DNA of 34,473 nt, taken from IMG/VR virus record IMGVR_UViG_3300034167_000313, positions 1-34,473 of that record, one strand, 5' to 3'. This DNA comes from a virus. Under the pieces are notes generated by a model. The model had not been told where the DNA came from, searched no databases, and was given only the letters and a program-made list of their open reading frames with translations. Shown in pieces: positions 12,745 to 19,463 of the stretch (positions are counted from its first letter, which is position 1; every line of letters begins with the position of its first letter). The position numbers and the translations under genes were made by a program.

Positions 12745-14231
12745 ATCGTGTCCCAAATATCAAGGTCGCTTTCTGTTACTTCTTTAGGTGTAATAGACCT
12801 TTCTGTTATCATAAATTTTAAAGCTCCTCCAGGAGTTCTTGATTCGTAATCGTAACAAAAGAAATCACAAAACTTTTTTATAGATTGTGTTACCTCTTTT
12901 TTTGATTTTGCCATAAATGATTTTGAAATACTAAACTTATATTTGTCATAGGTTTCTTGACCAGATAACCATTCATTTTTTGGCAAATCTAAACAAAATT
13001 CGTAAAGCTCTTTGCCTAAATTAGCTTCCAACTTTTTAATTGGTAAAGAAATTGACTTGTAAGATACCAATCCATTATTAAGATATTTCTTTAAACATTC
13101 AATCATGTAACAATCGAAACGCGCCCACTCTAATTCATCCCAATCAGTAAATAAATAATGACCAAAAAACTCATAAGGTGTATTGTCAGCGTTAAAAAAA
13201 GGGGAAAGTTCTAACTCAAACTTTCTTGCATCGTGTGAATCTCCATTTCCTTTTAATACGTAGTTTGTAGATATGACTATTTTAGGCGAGTCTTCAATAG
13301 GTAGCTTAATTGTATCTTTTCCTTTGTAAGTTATATCAATGCCCTCTGTAATAACACTAAACAAGTTTTCAAACTGAAAATTCTTTTTAACATCGTCAAA
13401 AACCAATATCTGACAATCTGTTTTTACTGATTGATAAGGGAAGTCGCCACCAAACTTAAACTGTTTACCATCTATCGTTTGTAATTTCTTCATGTGCTTT
13501 AAAGCATTGCAGCAAATTCCTTTTCCAGACCGACCGTTAGGGGAGTCACTTATAAGCTCATCGTTTAAAATCACAGCTTTATTATTACCAGATGTTTTAT
13601 AGGAATGTATTAAATACCCAAACGCACTTTGAAAAGAATTATATCTAGCAACCGCAGTATCGTATTTGTTTTTGTCTTCTATCGATGAGTTTTCGTTTAT
13701 ATCAATACCTCCAGATATTTTCCAAATAAATTTTCTAAACTCTGAATCGTGGTGGTCTGATTCTACATACTTTCTCTTAATCACTTGATCCTCCCAAATA
13801 TTTAGATTAAAATCTGTATATTTCTTTAGCTCTGATTTATCTTTATTGACTTCTAACACACCGTTTTCATAAAAAATATATGCAGTATCTTTTGTGTCTT
13901 TAAGAACTTTTATTTCTTTACTGTCAATCATGCTCAAATAATCCCTTTTAAAGAACTTTATATTTGCAGTCATAAGATTAAACACGTCCTCGCTCAATCG
14001 TTCTTTTAAGATGTAGTTTAGTACAAAATCTTTAATTTCTACTTCGTCTATAATTTCTAAAAATATTCCATTTTCTTTTATAAGATTAAACGTACTATTT
14101 GAATTAGGTCTATTCTTAAAAAAATTTCTCATCTCTAAAAACCTTTTAAATTTATAGTTGTTTAGAGACACTTTTCCGTCTTGGTTTACTGACCAAAATT
14201 TATCCTCTGGGTTTATATTTATATTGTTCAT
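12741..14231 (-). CDS. SF3 helicase, phage replication initiator type
   Basis: The 496-aa protein has an uncharacterised N-terminal part (1-200) and a superfamily 3 ATPase. Walker A is PNGRSGKG (231-238), Walker B ILVFDD (275-280), motif C KIVISTNY (317-324) and the likely arginine finger lies in DARKFEL (R336). This matches the D5/NrS-1-type phage primase-helicase ATPases. A catalytic primase (for example DxD) is not evident in the N-terminal part. It lies next to the iteron-like region at 14936-15188, with only the HNH gene between, so it may load at that origin. The start overlaps the HNH stop by ATGA. Confidence 0.85.
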   Translation of the reverse strand: MNNININPEDKFWSVNQDGKVSLNNYKFKRFLEMRNFFKNRPNSNSTFNLIKENGIFLEIIDEVEIKDFVLNYILKERLSEDVFNLMTANIKFFKRDYLSMIDSKEIKVLKDTKDTAYIFYENGVLEVNKDKSELKKYTDFNLNIWEDQVIKRKYVESDHHDSEFRKFIWKISGGIDINENSSIEDKNKYDTAVARYNSFQSAFGYLIHSYKTSGNNKAVILNDELISDSPNGRSGKGICCNALKHMKKLQTIDGKQFKFGGDFPYQSVKTDCQILVFDDVKKNFQFENLFSVITEGIDITYKGKDTIKLPIEDSPKIVISTNYVLKGNGDSHDARKFELELSPFFNADNTPYEFFGHYLFTDWDELEWARFDCYMIECLKKYLNNGLVSYKSISLPIKKLEANLGKELYEFCLDLPKNEWLSGQETYDKYKFSISKSFMAKSKKEVTQSIKKFCDFFCYDYESRTPGGALKFMITERSITPKEVTESDLDIWDTI

Positions 14232-14758
14232 ATTAATTCTTTTAATTTGTTTTGATATACTTGGTGTGCTTCTAATTCTGTTTTAAACCTACCTAAATTA
14301 TATTTTATTTTATTATGTCTTATTTCTGCTCTCCATTTACTTCTGTGTTTATCCCAACTTACACCTGTATATTTTGAAGTGGCATTTTTTATGTCCTTAG
14401 ATACGTTTTCTCGATTAGTTATTATTTGTAAATTTTCTAATCTATTGTCTGATTGGTCATTATTTATATGATCTACTACCAAATCTTTGTTTTTATCTCG
14501 TGTATAATTTAAAAAAGCTGACACTACTAAATGATGGACTTTAAACATTTTTTTTATTCCGTCCTTGCTTAATTCTAAAGTGTAATAATTGCGATATTTA
14601 CCAGTAACGAAAGGCTTCATAATTATTTCTTCATGGTTTCTTTTACCCCCATTGCCTGAAACCCATTTTCTTGATAAAGACATAACTCTACCTAAATTAC
14701 TTACTTCATAAAGACCTTCATAATCTTTAATTGGTTTCCAAATTTCTTTTCCTATCAT
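14228..14758 (-). CDS. HNH endonuclease with NUMOD4 and AP2 domains
   Basis: With the ATG at 14758 the protein is 176 aa and has three parts. NUMOD4 spans about 5-25 (IWKPIKDYEGLYEVSNLGRV). The HNH nuclease spans about 70-120, with HHLV, VDHINNDQSDNRLENL and the NREN ending. An AP2-like DNA-binding domain spans about 125-170 (YTGVSWDKHRSKWRAEIR, then LGRFKTELEAHQVY). This is the standard layout of free-standing homing endonucleases in phages. It sits between the candidate origin and the SF3 helicase and is coupled to the latter by ATGA, so it is not an intron remnant. A TTG 18 bases upstream is a less likely start. Confidence 0.88.
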   Translation of the reverse strand: MIGKEIWKPIKDYEGLYEVSNLGRVMSLSRKWVSGNGGKRNHEEIIMKPFVTGKYRNYYTLELSKDGIKKMFKVHHLVVSAFLNYTRDKNKDLVVDHINNDQSDNRLENLQIITNRENVSKDIKNATSKYTGVSWDKHRSKWRAEIRHNKIKYNLGRFKTELEAHQVYQNKLKELI

Positions 14759-14795
14759 AATTTTTTTTAAATGCAAAAAGCCATCTTCAAAAGGT

Positions 14796-14854
14796 GCGTG
14801 AGAAAACCCTTATCAGATAGCTTTTTAAATAATTTCTTTATGAAGTTCTCACGC
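14796..14854 (-). other. Inverted repeat in the leader before the HNH gene
   Basis: GCGTGAGAA (plus strand 14796-14804) is the exact reverse complement of TTCTCACGC (14846-14854). The minus-strand transcript would fold with a loop of about 41 bases containing AGCTATCTGATAAGGG. It follows the -7-like box and precedes the start codon at 14758, so it may be a leader structure. A regulatory function is not demonstrated. Confidence 0.4.
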
Positions 14855-14859
14855 TTCGA

Positions 14860-14871
14860 TATGCAAATATA
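14860..14871 (-). promoter_or_regulatory. Promoter-like -7 box before HNH and SF3 helicase
   Basis: TATATTTGCATA fits TAnnTTTG and is identical to the element before the sigma gene. No TTG is found 19 bases upstream, so it may need an activator or another sigma factor. Confidence 0.4.
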
Positions 14872-15433
14872 GCAATAATATTTTAATTATATTCTATTTA
14901 TATTAATTTATAACGATTCTAAATAATGTTTTATTCATCTCTACACATTATTACACATCTCTACAGCTATCTCTACACACTTTAAGCCTTGTGTTTATTG
15001 GTGTTTTATTGTTTTTGTAGACTTGTAGAGATGTTTTTCAATATTTTTTTATTTTCACTGTTTCCCCTTTTATATATAAAAGATTGTTATTTTACCTCTA
15101 CATCTCTACAAAATCACGTTAACCCTTGTGTTTATTGGTGTTTATAGTGTAGAGTTGTATGTAGAGATGTGTAGACTTGTAGAGATGTCGTAAAATTAGA
15201 AATATTTAAAAAGTAAAAAGTGACGGTTTTTTTCGGTGTTAAAATATTGTTGTTTAGAGTGTTATAATCAAAAAGTCACTTTGTCAAGTTTTTTTCAGAA
15301 AAAAAATAAATGTTTTACTACTACTACTAAGGGCGATGTAACTTGGATATTTTATTTTTTGTTTCAAAACACTGATAATGAAAGGATAAAAGCCGAAATA
15401 ATTATTTATGTAATTTTTACTTTTTTACGAATC
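14872..15433. other. Gene-free intergenic region, AT-rich
   Basis: No credible gene on either strand. It holds the repeat cluster at 14936-15188 and, further right, an inverted pair AAAGTGAC (near 15217) and GTCACTTT (near 15275) with AT-rich DNA. The rest, about 15290-15433, shows nothing specific. Confidence 0.6.
14936..15188. other. Candidate replication origin with ATCTCTACA iterons
   Basis: The 9-mer ATCTCTACA occurs exactly at 14937, 14957, 14969 and 15102, and its complement TGTAGAGAT at 15024, 15160 and 15178. Degenerate copies lie at 15016, 15095, 15148 and 15170. Two longer direct repeats lie in the same block: a 20-mer at 14987-15006 and 15124-15143, and a 19-mer at 15016-15034 and 15170-15188. 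Between them are AT-rich tracts and a 14-base palindrome TTTTATATATAAAA (15068-15081). This layout fits iterons beside an unwinding element, next to the helicase genes. An operator array is the main alternative. Confidence 0.6.
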
Positions 15434-15463
15434 AAAAAAAAAACCGACTTGTTAGGTCGGTTT
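15434..15463 (-). terminator. Rho-independent terminator of the first early operon
   Basis: The minus strand reads AAACCGAC, loop CTAACAA, GTCGGTTT, then T's (15440-15434). The eight-pair stem is perfect. It lies six bases after the stop of the lipoprotein gene and closes the operon started at 17390. Confidence 0.9.
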
Positions 15464-15469
15464 AGTTGG

Positions 15470-15721
15470 TTAAAAAGGAGGTTGCCAGCATTCACCTACT
15501 TTGTTTTGCTTATATGGTTCTATTTCACTACTAAACATACGTTTTGTTTTTAGAAATGTACAATCGCTTATCATTGTTATTTCAGCGGTGTAAATATTGT
15601 TTTTATACATCACAATTGAATCATGCTTTATATCTGTTATACGTAAACAATCGCACTGTTTTATTTCTTCCTTTGCGCATCCGACCATTAGTAAAGATGC
15701 TGCTATAATTATATTTTTCAT
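15470..15721 (-). CDS. Small lipoprotein with a surface export-like signal
   Basis: The 83-aa protein has a signal peptide MKNIIIAASLLMVGC with the acylated cysteine at 15. It is followed by AKEE, which fits the K-(D/E)2 lipoprotein export signal known from Capnocytophaga and related Bacteroidota, so it may reach the cell surface. The mature part of about 68 residues has cysteines at C23, C25, C54 and C77. It is the last gene of the early operon and precedes the terminator; its ATG overlaps the previous stop (ATGA). Surface display early in infection would suit a superinfection exclusion lipoprotein. An outer-membrane spanin subunit is the alternative. Confidence 0.65.
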   Translation of the reverse strand: MKNIIIAASLLMVGCAKEEIKQCDCLRITDIKHDSIVMYKNNIYTAEITMISDCTFLKTKRMFSSEIEPYKQNKVGECWQPPF

Positions 15722-15963
15722 TTTAATTTATTTATGTGCATTTCTACTACTCTTTTTAATCCTTCTATTTCTGATTTAAATTCGTTAACTCTTTGATTAT
15801 GGTTTGCTGCTATTCTTGAGTTTCTTCGCTTTAAATAAGAACCACCAACTCCATTCTCATTATGTTTTAAAGCCGTATTGTTATCAATGTAACTTTGAAG
15901 ATAATTAATCCTTTCGTTTATTTCGTTTATTCGTCTGTTGTTATATTCTTTAGTTGTTTCCAT
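15718..15963 (-). CDS. 81-aa charged coiled-coil protein
   Basis: The start at 15963 overlaps the glucosaminidase stop by one base (TGATG), and the stop overlaps the lipoprotein start (ATGA). The protein is helical and basic with a glycine-rich linker (NGVGGSYLKRRNS). It has no membrane segment, so it is not an inner-membrane spanin. Function unknown. Confidence 0.55.
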   Translation of the reverse strand: METTKEYNNRRINEINERINYLQSYIDNNTALKHNENGVGGSYLKRRNSRIAANHNQRVNEFKSEIEGLKRVVEMHINKLK

Positions 15964-16328
15964 CAAAACTTTTTTAACATTTGAATATATCCTTCATCCT
16001 CTGCGTATCCTATTTTTTGCAAGAACACGTAATAATCGCCTTTAACGTATCTTTTATCTTGCCAGGTCTTGTAATACTCTACACAAGCTTCAACGCTCTT
16101 AAAACGCATTAAACGACCCTTATAAATGAATCCAAACGCATTGTTATACTCCGTGAATGCTCTACTAACTCCATTACCTGTTTCAAGGCGATATTGTGCG
16201 TAAACAATTTCAGGATGTTTTATCCCCTTGTCTTTGATTTGCTGTAAAGTCAATTGAGCGCCAGATATACTGCTCATCAGCAGAAAGCTCGTCATAAGTA
16301 GGGGTTTGATAAATGTAATCTTCTTCAT
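15963..16328 (-). CDS. Exported glucosaminidase-like cell-wall hydrolase
   Basis: With the ATG at 16328 the protein is 121 aa. A signal peptide (MKKITFIKPLLMTSFLLMSS, cleaved near SGA-Q25) precedes a glucosaminidase-type domain: HPEIVYAQYRLETGNG (38-53) with the likely catalytic E49, YNNAFGF (61-67), and a final GYAEDEGYIQML (108-119). The domain is short, like FlgJ/GH73 relatives found in Bacteroidota phages. An upstream ATG at 16352 adds eight residues that spoil the signal peptide. Export through the Sec route would let it act without a holin. It lies in the early operon, not beside the holin-like gene. Confidence 0.75.
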   Translation of the reverse strand: MKKITFIKPLLMTSFLLMSSISGAQLTLQQIKDKGIKHPEIVYAQYRLETGNGVSRAFTEYNNAFGFIYKGRLMRFKSVEACVEYYKTWQDKRYVKGDYYVFLQKIGYAEDEGYIQMLKKF

Positions 16329-16518
16329 AATATGCTTGGTTTTTATGCCCAAAATATAGGCTTGTTATATACTTTTTTCCTTCCCATGTTGCGATTGCGT
16401 GTCCAACGGTTGCAATGGGTACGTTTAAATGTTTTGCGATGTCCAACTGTATCCATCCCGCTTCGAGCATGTTACGTACACGTTCGTAAATGTATTCATA
16501 GTTCGAAGGGCTTTTCAC
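16210..16518 (-). CDS. Helix-turn-helix DNA-binding protein, putative
   Basis: The 102-aa protein contains a helix-turn-helix-like segment at about 17-45: MLEAGWIQLDIAKHLNVPIA then TVGHAIATW, with the turn at HLNVP. The C-terminal part is aromatic and acidic (NQAYYEEDYIYQTPTYDE). It starts with a GTG at 16518 inside the end of the upstream gene; the next in-frame ATG would cut the N-terminal helix. It may regulate the early operon. It overlaps the following glucosaminidase gene by about 120 bases, which is long. Confidence 0.6.
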   Translation of the reverse strand: MKSPSNYEYIYERVRNMLEAGWIQLDIAKHLNVPIATVGHAIATWEGKKYITSLYFGHKNQAYYEEDYIYQTPTYDELSADEQYIWRSIDFTANQRQGDKTS

Positions 16519-16825
16519 AATAGCAATTTATTAAAATGTTTTGAAACGGTGCGTCTTGGTCGTAATCTGTAACCATGTACTCACCTGACCCTCCGCACGT
16601 TATACATTTGTTTATTTCTGCAAACTCCGTGAATTGTTCTAACTCCATTGTTGTACATATACGGTTTCCAGGTTCATCGTAAACTAAACCGTCTTGTATG
16701 TATATACGCTCTCTAAGGTCTTCAAACGTTGCCCATACACTATCACTGTCAATCTTTGTAAATTCCACGTCTGAGGGCATAATTAACGTGTCTACCTTAA
16801 ATATATTTCTAATTAACTTCTTCAT
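16496..16825 (-). CDS. 109-aa protein with a zinc-finger-like C-terminus
   Basis: The protein is acidic in its first 70 residues (SDVEFTKIDSDSVWATFEDL). Near its end it has CITCGGSGEYM and then CYC, four cysteines that resemble a DnaJ-type CxxCxGxG half site plus a partner pair. This suggests a metal-binding fold. The start at 16825 overlaps the small membrane protein gene by 17 bases. Role unknown; an early regulator or protein-folding helper are both possible. Confidence 0.6.
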   Translation of the reverse strand: MKKLIRNIFKVDTLIMPSDVEFTKIDSDSVWATFEDLRERIYIQDGLVYDEPGNRICTTMELEQFTEFAEINKCITCGGSGEYMVTDYDQDAPFQNILINCYCEKPFEL

Positions 16826-16961
16826 AACTTCTACCTATTAAATAACAACCTAATAAACCAAATGCAATCCATATTGCTGTTGATGTGTTCCAATAGCGAT
16901 TTACAAATCCTACAATGATAATGCAAATCAATGCGTATAATAATTTTCTAGCGTGCTTCAT
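16809..16961 (-). CDS. 50-aa two-helix membrane peptide
   Basis: The frame from ATG 16961 to TAG 16809 encodes a basic start (MKHARK) and two hydrophobic segments, LLYALICIIIVGFV (7-20) and AIWIAFGLLGCYLI (29-42), joined by a short polar loop. It overlaps the previous and next genes. It could be a small holin-like or membrane-targeting early protein. Confidence 0.55.
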   Translation of the reverse strand: MKHARKLLYALICIIIVGFVNRYWNTSTAIWIAFGLLGCYLIGRSYEEVN

Positions 16962-17121
16962 GTCCCATAATTTTTAAGATTAATAAATAGTTTTCCCCGA
17001 CAACCTTTTGCGTTTCGGTTACTAGCTCCTTTGAATAAGGAATTTTTTCGAACCTGTTACCATAACCTAAAATCTCTCTGATTTCGGTGATTTGGCTTTC
17101 AATTAATTCTGCTGTTTTCAT
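16948..17121 (-). CDS. 57-aa hypothetical protein
   Basis: A helical protein (MKTAELIESQITEIREILGY) with a mid-segment NRFEKIPYSKELVTE. It lies five bases after the 87-aa gene and overlaps the membrane peptide gene by 14 bases. No motif recognised. Confidence 0.5.
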   Translation of the reverse strand: MKTAELIESQITEIREILGYGNRFEKIPYSKELVTETQKVVGENYLLILKIMGHEAR

Positions 17122-17126
17122 GTTGT

Positions 17127-17390
17127 TTAAAAAATTTGAGGTTGAAATTTTCTTAATTCATAATCTGAAGAAACTTTTACAATTTTGTTTTTTGTTGTAT
17201 GTTTCCAAACTCTGGATTTTACTCCATTACCTTCTATTAACCAACAATCATTTTCAGATTCATAAGTTGATTCACCTACTACAAAAGCTTCAAAACCATT
17301 TGTATCTCTGTAAATCATTTTTTTTAAATCACGATATTTAACAGTTGGCTTGTAAATCTCATTTGCTGTTGTCCATTTATTACTCATCAT
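17127..17390 (-). CDS. 87-aa hypothetical protein, first early gene
   Basis: The protein is mixed and basic (KWTTANEIYKPTVKYRDLKK, then a beta-rich middle FEAFVVGEST) and ends KFQPQIF. It is the first gene after the promoter at 17446-17416, so it is likely among the earliest expressed and may act on the host. Two adjacent ATG codons (17390 and 17387) are possible starts. Function unknown. Confidence 0.6.
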   Translation of the reverse strand: MMSNKWTTANEIYKPTVKYRDLKKMIYRDTNGFEAFVVGESTYESENDCWLIEGNGVKSRVWKHTTKNKIVKVSSDYELRKFQPQIF

Positions 17391-17415
17391 TGTGTTTATG
17401 TTTTTAATTATGTTA

Positions 17416-17446
17416 CAAATTTAAACATTTATTATTAATACGCAAA
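17416..17446 (-). promoter_or_regulatory. Bacteroidota-type early promoter
   Basis: The minus strand reads TTTG (17446-17443), 19 bases, then TAAATTTG (17423-17416), a full match to the Bacteroidota consensus. The leader GTAACATAATTAAA and a later ACACAATGA closely match the leader after the promoter at 10941-10912. It lies just after the late terminator. Confidence 0.78.
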
Positions 17447-17454
17447 CTTTTAAG

Positions 17455-17485
17455 CAAAAAAAAAGCGATTTATTTCTAAACCGCT
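17455..17485 (-). terminator. Rho-independent terminator of the late operon
   Basis: The minus strand reads AGCGGTTTA, loop GAAA, TAAATCGCT, then about eight T's. The stem is nine pairs with one G-U. It follows the endolysin candidate stop by about 20 bases and separates late genes from the early promoter. Confidence 0.9.
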
Positions 17486-17506
17486 CCAAAACACCCTATA
17501 AAGGTA

Positions 17507-18094
17507 CTAAAATTCCTCCAATAAACAGTATGTTATCCTATTTTGATTTTTAATTAAATTTATGATCATGCTGTATTGTTCTACATTGTTGCATACTTGG
17601 CAACCTGCACTCCAACCACCAATGTTTTCACCAATCTTTTTTACGGATAAATCATTAGAAATGCTATGGAAGTTTATTCCGTAACCACTGCCTTTAATAG
17701 GTATTCCAATTTCTTCACTTTTACCATCCCTATCTCCGTCACGGTATACTATAAAGTTACCAACTTGACGTAATGCAGGCATTTTACCTTGGTGTAAACC
17801 ATAAGCCCAAACATCGTAATACCATTCGTTGGATTTAACAACCGCGGCACCGACCTTGTTGTACTTCAAATAACCACCTTCTAAAATTGGTGTCCCAGGA
17901 TTAGTTGTACCTGTAACAACCTTAACAAATTGTTCACCATTGAATAAGTAAAACTTATCATCGTACTTGTTTGGTGCGTCCTCATTGCTTCTAACTCCTA
18001 CTATCCAATATCCAACAGGAATAGTTTTGAACGACTTTAACTCTTCTACTCTATCGAGTAGTTGGTCTGTTGTATAATTTCTAACGTTGCTCAT
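17507..18094 (-). CDS. Putative YkuD-like endolysin
   Basis: This 195-aa protein contains a motif like the L,D-transpeptidase (YkuD) active site: GINFHS with H143, then GGWSAGCQV with S162, G164 and C165, a spacing close to the family HX-S-X-GC form. The N-terminal 100 residues are a separate mixed domain (YWIVGVRSNEDAPN, WYYDVWAYGLHQGKMPA). In a phage, placed directly after a holin-like gene and before the late terminator, it most likely cuts peptidoglycan peptides at lysis. There is no signal peptide, which fits a holin-dependent enzyme. The YkuD match is partial and should be read as inference. Confidence 0.6.
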   Translation of the reverse strand: MSNVRNYTTDQLLDRVEELKSFKTIPVGYWIVGVRSNEDAPNKYDDKFYLFNGEQFVKVVTGTTNPGTPILEGGYLKYNKVGAAVVKSNEWYYDVWAYGLHQGKMPALRQVGNFIVYRDGDRDGKSEEIGIPIKGSGYGINFHSISNDLSVKKIGENIGGWSAGCQVCNNVEQYSMIINLIKNQNRITYCLLEEF

Positions 18095-18287
18095 CTACTG
18101 TAAGTTGTGATAATACTCCTGCTACTGACCCAACTGCCACCATATAAGGTGCAATTGCAAATCCAAAAGGCGGTGCGATTAAAACAGCTCCTATACCTCC
18201 GATTGCTATTCCAACGCTTTGCACACGTTTCCAAAAGTCGGGTGTCGGTGCATTCCATCTATTTCTTAACAACTTCAAAACTTCCAT
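18081..18287 (-). CDS. Putative holin
   Basis: The 68-aa protein has a basic N-terminal tail (MEVLKLLRNRWNAPTPDFWK), two hydrophobic stretches at about 25-39 (VGIAIGGIGAVLIAP) and 42-62 (GFAIAPYMVAVGSVAGV), and a polar C-terminus. Two helices, small size and overlap with the endolysin candidate by 14 bases suggest a class II holin. A minor virion or membrane peptide is possible. Confidence 0.6.
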   Translation of the reverse strand: MEVLKLLRNRWNAPTPDFWKRVQSVGIAIGGIGAVLIAPPFGFAIAPYMVAVGSVAGVLSQLTVDEQR

Positions 18288-18381
18288 CTTTATATTTTAT
18301 CATGTAATTACTTGAGTCGCTCCATACTGTTTTAACGACTTTATTATTAACTATTTGCCCCTCGTAAAACTTACGTTTCAT
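18259..18381 (-). CDS. 40-aa hypothetical protein
   Basis: The ATG at 18381 overlaps the previous stop (ATGA), giving MKRKFYEGQIVNNKVVKTVW as the start. A longer frame from an upstream start is less likely. The protein is basic and beta-rich, and overlaps the holin-like gene by 29 bases. Function unknown. Confidence 0.5.
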   Translation of the reverse strand: MKRKFYEGQIVNNKVVKTVWSDSSNYMIKYKDGSFEVVKK

Positions 18382-18587
18382 ATAGGAAATTCTGTTATTA
18401 CGGGATTGTAGTCTATTTCGGGTAAATTCCAACCAAATAGTATATCTGTTGTGCAATTAAAATATTCCTCGTTTGAAATAAACCACACACCGTTGGCATC
18501 TAATGTAGGGTTAAAGAATTGAACACCATCGTAACTCTGACCTACTAAAGTGTTTTTTTGTTCTGTTGTTAATTGTCTTACTTTCAT
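18378..18587 (-). CDS. 69-aa hypothetical virion-associated protein
   Basis: A small protein with an aromatic, polar composition (KNTLVGQSYDGVQFFNP, then WFISNEEYFNCTTDILFGWN). It starts one base from the end of the 270-aa structural gene (shared base junction at 18587) and is coupled to the next by ATGA. It may be a minor structural or decoration protein, inferred from position only. Confidence 0.5.
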   Translation of the reverse strand: MKVRQLTTEQKNTLVGQSYDGVQFFNPTLDANGVWFISNEEYFNCTTDILFGWNLPEIDYNPVITEFPI

Positions 18588-19399
18588 TATACGTTACGAG
18601 ATAAAGTTGTTTGATATGCTTGAACTGCTGTGTAAAAATTAGATGCTTCTGTGTCTGTTAAACCGTCTCCAATTGATGCAAATGCTGTTTCCTTATCGTC
18701 AAAATTTTGTGGCGAAAATGAATCACTTCTTGCGCCTATAAATATGGAATAGGAGTTAGCAATTGCAATAATTGTAGTTGTATTAGTAGCAATGAGTGAG
18801 GAATTTTTATATGCTTTAATAGAATTATTTGACGTTCTACTTACAACATAATATCCAGTAGTATTAGTATTCGAATACTGTGCAAATGCAGTATTAGAAT
18901 CAATTATCCCATAAAAATTTTCATCTGTAAATCGTAAAAACATCTGATGTGATGTTGTAAAACCAGGATTAGTCGAACCCATTGAAGCCCTATTAGCTCC
19001 TGCGGTATTACTCCTTGAGTAAAAACTTAAATGACAGTTATTTTGTGTTAAATTGCTTTGTGGTATTAACTTAGTATCAGCATATGATGTTGTACCATTT
19101 GGCAAAGCTCCATTTGAACTATGTGTCCACCCACCATTAAAAACCAATCTATAAGCAGCATCTAAGTCTCTCGGGTCTTTTAAATTCCATTTGTGAGCTG
19201 AAGCAGTACCACCTACAAATGGATACATAGCTTTCATTTTAGTCCAAATGTTGTAAGTTTTTAAATCAGTTACAAGCGTGTTAATCGCTGTTTTTTGTGT
19301 GTTGTCAGTAATTGCAGCCGCTGTGATGAATGCTTGAGCATCCGCGTCAAACGAAACCCCACCACTGCTACTTACTATCCCGTAATTTGTTAATATCAT
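18587..19399 (-). CDS. Virion structural protein, laminin-G-like (fibre or decoration)
   Basis: The 270-aa protein begins with a helical part containing AFITAAAITDNTQKTAINTL and YPFVGGTASAHKWNLKDPRD (about 27-79), a signature shared by Bacteroidota phage structural proteins I have seen. The remainder (about 85-255) is threonine-, serine- and asparagine-rich and beta-structured, as in concanavalin/laminin-G folds. It is probably exposed on the virion and may bind host sugars. It lies after the connector gene and before the lysis genes. The specific role, fibre or decoration, is unknown. Confidence 0.6.
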   Translation of the reverse strand: MILTNYGIVSSSGGVSFDADAQAFITAAAITDNTQKTAINTLVTDLKTYNIWTKMKAMYPFVGGTASAHKWNLKDPRDLDAAYRLVFNGGWTHSSNGALPNGTTSYADTKLIPQSNLTQNNCHLSFYSRSNTAGANRASMGSTNPGFTTSHQMFLRFTDENFYGIIDSNTAFAQYSNTNTTGYYVVSRTSNNSIKAYKNSSLIATNTTTIIAIANSYSIFIGARSDSFSPQNFDDKETAFASIGDGLTDTEASNFYTAVQAYQTTLSRNV

Positions 19400-19463
19400 T
19401 TAAGTAGATTTTAAGTTTAATTATATTCTCCTCCTTTGGTTTGTACTCTTTTTTTTTCTTCAT
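19368..19463 (-). CDS. 31-codon possible mini-gene
   Basis: The ATG at 19463 overlaps the connector stop as ATGA. The frame encodes a lysine-rich peptide (MKKKKEYKPKEENIIKLKIY) and ends at 19368 inside the next gene. The junction form supports translation, but the peptide is simple and could be chance. Confidence 0.3.
   Translation of the reverse strand: MKKKKEYKPKEENIIKLKIYLNDINKLRDSK

Noticed and set aside
14936-15188. CRISPR array
   Set aside because: Repeats are only 9 bases, occur in both orientations and have irregular spacing; no cas genes nearby.
15236-15553. Plus-strand frame of 105 codons over the intergenic region
   Set aside because: It crosses the terminator and is antisense to the lipoprotein gene, has poor composition and lacks a promoter or conserved motif.
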